NCBI RefSeq assembly: GCF_901709675.1
Contig: NC_051105.1
Location: 11,022,604 to 11,086,603 of the forward strand
Source of the DNA: Syngnathus acus
Lineage: Eukaryota; Chordata; Actinopteri; Syngnathiformes; Syngnathidae
Direction: 5' to 3'
Length of the DNA: 64,000 nucleotides
The notes beneath the pieces were generated by a model. That model did no database searches. It had not been told where the DNA came from and saw only the letters and a list, made by a program, of their open reading frames with translations. The first letter of the stretch is position 1, and each line of letters begins with the position of its first letter. Position numbers and translations under genes: made by a program. Positions 48,174-64,000 of this stretch are shown in pieces.

Positions 48174-50559
48174 AGGGTTAATGAGTAAACCAAAGACATG
48201 AATCTGATTGATGGCCACTTATTTCTGCTCAACTATGAGAGAATGAGATTGATTATTTGTGCACAGGAGTGCTACATAAGCTCAGGCGGGCTAGAAAAAT
48301 AAGATGGGGATGAGGGCAAAGGCTGGGAATACTTTCCCCACCTCTAAAGAATGGGGAGGGGAAGGGGGGGCACTTTTGATCCCAGTGAAAAAAGTAAATC
48401 TGACATGACACACTGGGGTGAAGACTTTAAGCCTGATGCCGGGCAAGAATTAGGCGGTGAAAACCTGCCTGCCAAAAACTGCTTAACTGGGTTGTCACTT
48501 CCTATTAAATGACTGGCTGTTTAGAATAAAAAAATATATATATATTATTTTTTGAGGGGGTGATTAGGTGATCTTTATAGTCAAAACTGTACTTGCCTGT
48601 AAAGTTAACAACTACTTTAATAATGGCGACAGCTTGACAGATTTGACTGATTGTTTTTTGCAACATAAAATGCTGTTTAAATTTCCCATGGAATTAAAAA
48701 AAATCTATCAATCTATTCTGGAATGTATTATTGCTATTTCCATATTTCCAACAGGAACATTTGTCATCTCTCAATGTGTCGTTTTAGTCGAGAGCATAAG
48801 CAGAAACTGGTCCGCGACAAAAACACCAGCAGACCTTTTGCACCAACCTTCCGTTGTTCTAAAGCGCCACGACCCGGTGCTGTCAGCAATGAGGCTGCAG
48901 TAATAGGAATCACGAGTAACGTGATCTACTCGAGATTCCCCTCTGCGTCAGTTCACAGACGACACATCTCCACAGCTAAAACTCAACCGGCGTGCATTGT
49001 GGTCACATCAAGCCAAGCTGTCAAATTAACATTCCCACATTTGTATGGCAACGGGGGAGCCGGAGGCCGAACAAAGACCACAACCGTGACTGGATTAACA
49101 TTGCATCGGTTCAAGTGACACAATTCAGTTTTGTTGCTTTCAAGTGGCGTCAGATTCACGGGAAGGAGTTAAACTCATAAATCACGGCACCCCAATTTAG
49201 CCAAAAATGATCATTACATTATTATTACATGCTAATACCGGTAAAGCCTAGCCACCAAGTCTAAGAAACCGCATAGCAAAAATCTTTTAGCAACTTCTAT
49301 TAGTGACAGAACATGATTTGAATAAGGTCGCCCAGTGTTTAACAGCAATGACGTTAATTGGCTCCGCTGTTTTGTGACAGTGGGGTGGAAGTGCAGAATG
49401 ACACATTTTCACAAATAGGCAGATGGCTAAAAATTCACGTGGTTGTTTAATTTCATGCCTGATAATGGGCAGGCACTCCCGTGAAAAACTCAGTCTTATA
49501 TAATGTCTCCTTTCAATTGGAATAGGACTGGACAGTTGTATCTGCATCACCTGCACAGACAGACAGATGGACAGGCTAATGCACAGAAAGACAGATGAGA
49601 TAGGTAGATGGATTCCAGACAATCGAACTGCCCGTGGCAGGTGAGTTGGCATGGGCATGTTTGTTGATTTTGGTTGCAGCACATCCTGATGAGCTAGACA
49701 ACAGCCTGCATGGAAGAATAAAAAAGGTGACTCTACTCTATATTGTTCCGAGCTTGCACATTTCGACTCTTGTTTCAAGTCACGCACACTGATAAAACTG
49801 CGATTTAAGAGGTAGTGTGACAGCGGTGAAAGTCATTGAAGATCAGCGGTAAGATGCGCTTATTTCACGGGTTAAGCGAGTCTGGTTCCCCGCCTCTCGA
49901 GCTCCACGCATTCCGGAGATTCCCCCCACCCCCACCCCACACCACCCCCAGCACAACGTTGGCTCACCTGCCCTCCTCTTTGCATGACTTCTTGGCAGCA
50001 TGTGTTCAAATGCAAACTACGCTAAAGGTGAGTTTATTCGCCAGGGGATTTATAAAAGAAACGAGGGGCCTGAAGTAGCCATCTTTGCATCCCAATGGCA
50101 CGTGAAGGTCTCACGAAGATGTGTACGTGCCTCCTCCAAAAAGATGAACGCATTCTCCTCTGTATAGATTACTTAAAAATATATCACATAGCCTTTTCAT
50201 CCCATAAGCGAGTATTTAAAGACTTTTCCGAGGAGAAAGTAACACTTAAATCCCCGCCTCATGTACGCCCTAATGCTTTCATTTCTCCCGACTTTTCTAA
50301 ACTCAACATAGTTTCAAGAGAAGACGTGAAAATAAATACCTCCGTGGGGTTGTTGTTGATGCTGAGGCTTGGCCAGGTGGCGGCTTTCCCCTCTACGTCT
50401 GCACTTGAAACTTCATCGTTTAGTCCCATACGTGTGCGAGGGATCAACTCGCCTCCATAGCCGAGCGACTGAGAAGAACCGAAGCCCCCTCCGCGAGCTC
50501 CTTGCTTCCCAAACAGCAGTCCCGAGCACGGAGGTGGGGCGAGAAGGGAACGAGCACTT

Positions 50560-50710
50560 CTGATTGGTTACAGACAGAGGTAGGCGGGAATAACCGGGAA
50601 GGTTGGGCTTGTTGAATGGACCAATGAGAGACGATGACGTCAGTTTCCCTGGTTACACTTTTTGTCAACCGATACAATCGAGGAGAGGAGAGACACCAAA
50701 AGAAAAAGTG
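50560..50710. promoter_or_regulatory. Probable bidirectional pkp4/ccdc148 promoter
   Basis: This GC-richer segment has an ATTGG (CCAAT on the minus strand) at 50563-50567, a CCAAT at 50621-50625 and a perfect palindromic CRE, TGACGTCA, at 50635-50642. Opposed CCAAT boxes plus a CRE, without a TATA box, are typical of bidirectional promoters. To the right, a possible ccdc148 non-coding exon could end at the donor AAGTG|GTAACC at 50710/50711. To the left lies the expected pkp4 first exon, in GC-rich sequence at about 50350-50550. Human PKP4 and CCDC148 are also divergently arranged. The exact transcription starts are not determined. Confidence 0.55.
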
Positions 50711-51525
50711 GTAACCGATTAATTTTACCATTTGATATCAACTTTAGTGTGCAAAATCCGTTGCAAAAATTGCCAGTTTTTTGTTGCTTAACCAGATTTT
50801 GGACCGTATATTGTTAGTTTGATGGATGGACAGATGAATAGCTAGATAAATTGCTGTTGCATGCTAGATAGATGTTGTATGCTGTGAATACATTTTGAAT
50901 ATAACTTAGCATTTTTTAAGAATTATTTGGGTTTAATTTTTTTCCCAATGCATTTCAAAGGATGTCATTTCTAAACTGCTTGAATACAAACAACAAGACA
51001 ACAAGTGGAGATATGCATTGTGTTGTACATAGTAAATTAACCTATTCCACGGTTGCCTAAAATGACAGCTACTTGATCATTCACGCATAAAATAATCTTA
51101 TATAATGGTAGAGTACAAAAGTATTTTGCATCTTTAGTTCTCAACACAGATACATTTCAGTAATGTTTAATGTTGCCCACTAGGGGCGCGCGTGCGCTTG
51201 CGTTTAAACACACCTTGCCACTTCCGTGTTTATGTACCTTGGCCGACGATGACGTCATCAATATGCGATATATTTTTGTTTTGTAAATAAGTTACAAACA
51301 AAACAAAATATATACTTTCCTTTAAACGTCATAGCCAGTTGTTTTCTTCACAAACTGTTTTGTCACTTGTTTACCTTCAAACAGGTAGCCAGTAACATTT
51401 ACAATTATTTTGCCCTATTTTGAGAAATAATGATTAATTGTTTATATGACTAGTTCCTGTATTTTTTTTTTTTCACAGGTGATTTGATATAGTGAATACA
51501 AAATTACACCACTAGCACCTGGGCA

Positions 51526-61366
<9,841 letters not shown>

Positions 61367-61588
61367 GCAAGCATGTGAGAATCAAACTACTACTTCTGAA
61401 TATATTTTATATTTATCTATTGACTATTTTTGAGTTCGAAAATAAGATGATAGCGGCAGTTAGCCTCGTTAGCTTTGGCTAGTCTGTGAGCCACGCTAAG
61501 TCTTCGATGCTACACTGTAATGCAGTTAGCCTTGTTAGCTTTTGCTAGTCTGTGGGCCACAGTTAACGCCAAGTCTTCAATGTAATGT

Positions 61589-61594
61589 ATTAAA
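61589..61594 (+). terminator. Candidate ccdc148 poly(A) signal ATTAAA
   Basis: ATTAAA lies 223 nt after the ccdc148 stop codon, and I saw no AATAAA on this strand before it. It is the best available signal, facing the upp2 signal on the other strand. Confidence 0.4.
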
Positions 61595-61627
61595 TACCAC
61601 GGACAGCAATTGTGTTTTCATGAAAAC

Positions 61628-61633
61628 TTTATT
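61628..61633 (-). terminator. upp2 poly(A) signal AATAAA
   Basis: The minus strand reads AATAAA about 370 nt after the upp2 stop codon. Cleavage 10-25 nt further on would end the transcript near 61605-61620. Confidence 0.55.
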
Positions 61634-62001
61634 TGTATTGCATTGACTACAAGCACCAAATATCACGACACGACCGCGTTGTAACATTTTTCATCGTGAG
61701 GCATTCAACGCTACAATGCTACAAGCGCGTGGCCATGTTTTGACCGAGAATGAGACCTCTAACAAGAAATAGAAACAACAAATACACAAATAATGTAATA
61801 TTCATTTTGTTTTTCCAACAATCAAAGTAAAATGCTTATATGAACAGCAGCACCAAACTGACACAATACAAATGCAAATGCAGTCGACATCATATTTAAC
61901 TTAATCAAAGTGTCTAAATAGAAGATATGAACATTAGGTACAGTATATACACACACGTCTGTGGTATCTATATACATTGATTAAAAGGGCAAGGATTTTT
62001 T

Positions 62002-63817
<1,816 letters not shown>

Positions 63818-64000
63818 GAGTACAAGAAAATCAAGTCAAAATTTTTCAAAATATCGTCGCCGCTGCTGCTAATGTCTCAACTAAGTTTTTGCCTCCGACT
63901 CCAGAGTTGATATAGTCGTGACCTGTGACCTCACTGCTGATTGGCCGGGCAAGAGAGGAGTAGCATTCAGTAGTCTCACAAAAACATTCATCGGGATTGG
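63818..64000 (-). promoter_or_regulatory. upp2 proximal promoter region with DR1 and CCAAT box
   Basis: Upstream of the upp2 start, the minus strand has a CCAAT box (63944-63940) followed by AGGTCACAGGTCA (63931-63919). The latter is a perfect direct repeat of AGGTCA with a 1-nt spacer, the binding site type of HNF4 and PPAR/RXR. A weak TATA-like CTATATCA follows at about 63909-63916. This fits a liver-type gene, as UPP2 is in mammals, but binding is not shown. Confidence 0.5.

Larger units (their letters stand above)
40569..50480 (-). other. Probable first intron (5' UTR) of pkp4
   Basis: The start-codon exon of pkp4 opens with an acceptor (GTGTCCAG) only 5 nt before the ATG, so at least one non-coding exon lies upstream. 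The likely place is the promoter near 50.5 kb, leaving an intron of about 10 kb. It contains an 81-bp tandem duplication (41478-41640), a (CA)n tract (42595-42619), a retroelement-like tail (45760-45836), and a long stretch open in one frame (47382-48173). I recognise no protein in it. Confidence 0.45.

Noticed and set aside
48568-49118. Two overlapping plus-strand open frames of 111 and 131 codons downstream of the 47-48 kb open stretch
   Set aside because: Different frames, no recognisable similarity and no splice sites linking them to the upstream stretch.
50095-50460. A 121-codon plus-strand open frame next to the divergent promoter
   Set aside because: It overlaps the region expected to hold the minus-strand pkp4 first exon, shows no protein similarity, and the GC-rich composition explains the lack of stops near its end.

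Overview
This is eukaryotic nuclear DNA, most likely from a ray-finned (teleost) fish. Five protein-coding genes are split into short exons with GT-AG introns. The intergenic and intronic DNA carries (CA)n and AT-rich microsatellites and short palindromic DNA-transposon derivatives of the kind common in fish. I cannot name the species. I saw no bacterial genes, no CRISPR array, no rRNA or tRNA genes and no viral genes.

The layout from left to right is: (1) about 1-10.9 kb, minus strand, the first two coding exons of tanc1, with the rest of the gene beyond the left edge; (2) 17.4-18.6 kb, minus strand, a complete four-exon dapl1 (DAP family, 116 aa); (3) 20.1-40.6 kb, minus strand, a complete coding region of pkp4 (plakophilin-4/p0071, 20 constitutive-looking coding exons, 1125 aa, plus one 27-nt candidate microexon), whose non-coding first exon probably lies near 50.5 kb; (4) 51.5-61.4 kb, plus strand, a complete ccdc148 (14 coding exons, 598 aa); (5) 62.0-63.8 kb, minus strand, a complete upp2 (uridine phosphorylase 2, 7 coding exons, 313 aa). 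From memory, the same five genes are neighbours on human chromosome 2q24.1, so this looks like an ancient conserved block in compact form. All exon models were built by hand from splice sites, reading-frame phase and recalled family sequence. The phases agree across every junction.

The genes are neighbours by descent and I see no shared pathway. TANC1 is a postsynaptic scaffold, DAPL1 belongs to a small family that includes ribosome-dormancy factors, PKP4 is a cell-junction armadillo protein, CCDC148 is a poorly characterised coiled-coil protein and UPP2 is a pyrimidine-salvage enzyme. Some control may be shared: pkp4 and ccdc148 appear to be transcribed divergently from one CCAAT/CRE promoter near 50.6 kb, and ccdc148 and upp2 end tail to tail with facing poly(A) signals about 35 bp apart.

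The best leads are a 27-nt in-frame acidic candidate microexon in pkp4, a perfect DR1 nuclear-receptor site just upstream of upp2, conservation in upp2 of the cysteine pair that forms the redox switch of human UPP2, the tail-to-tail 3' ends, and several structured repeats. I did not find a convincing new biological system.
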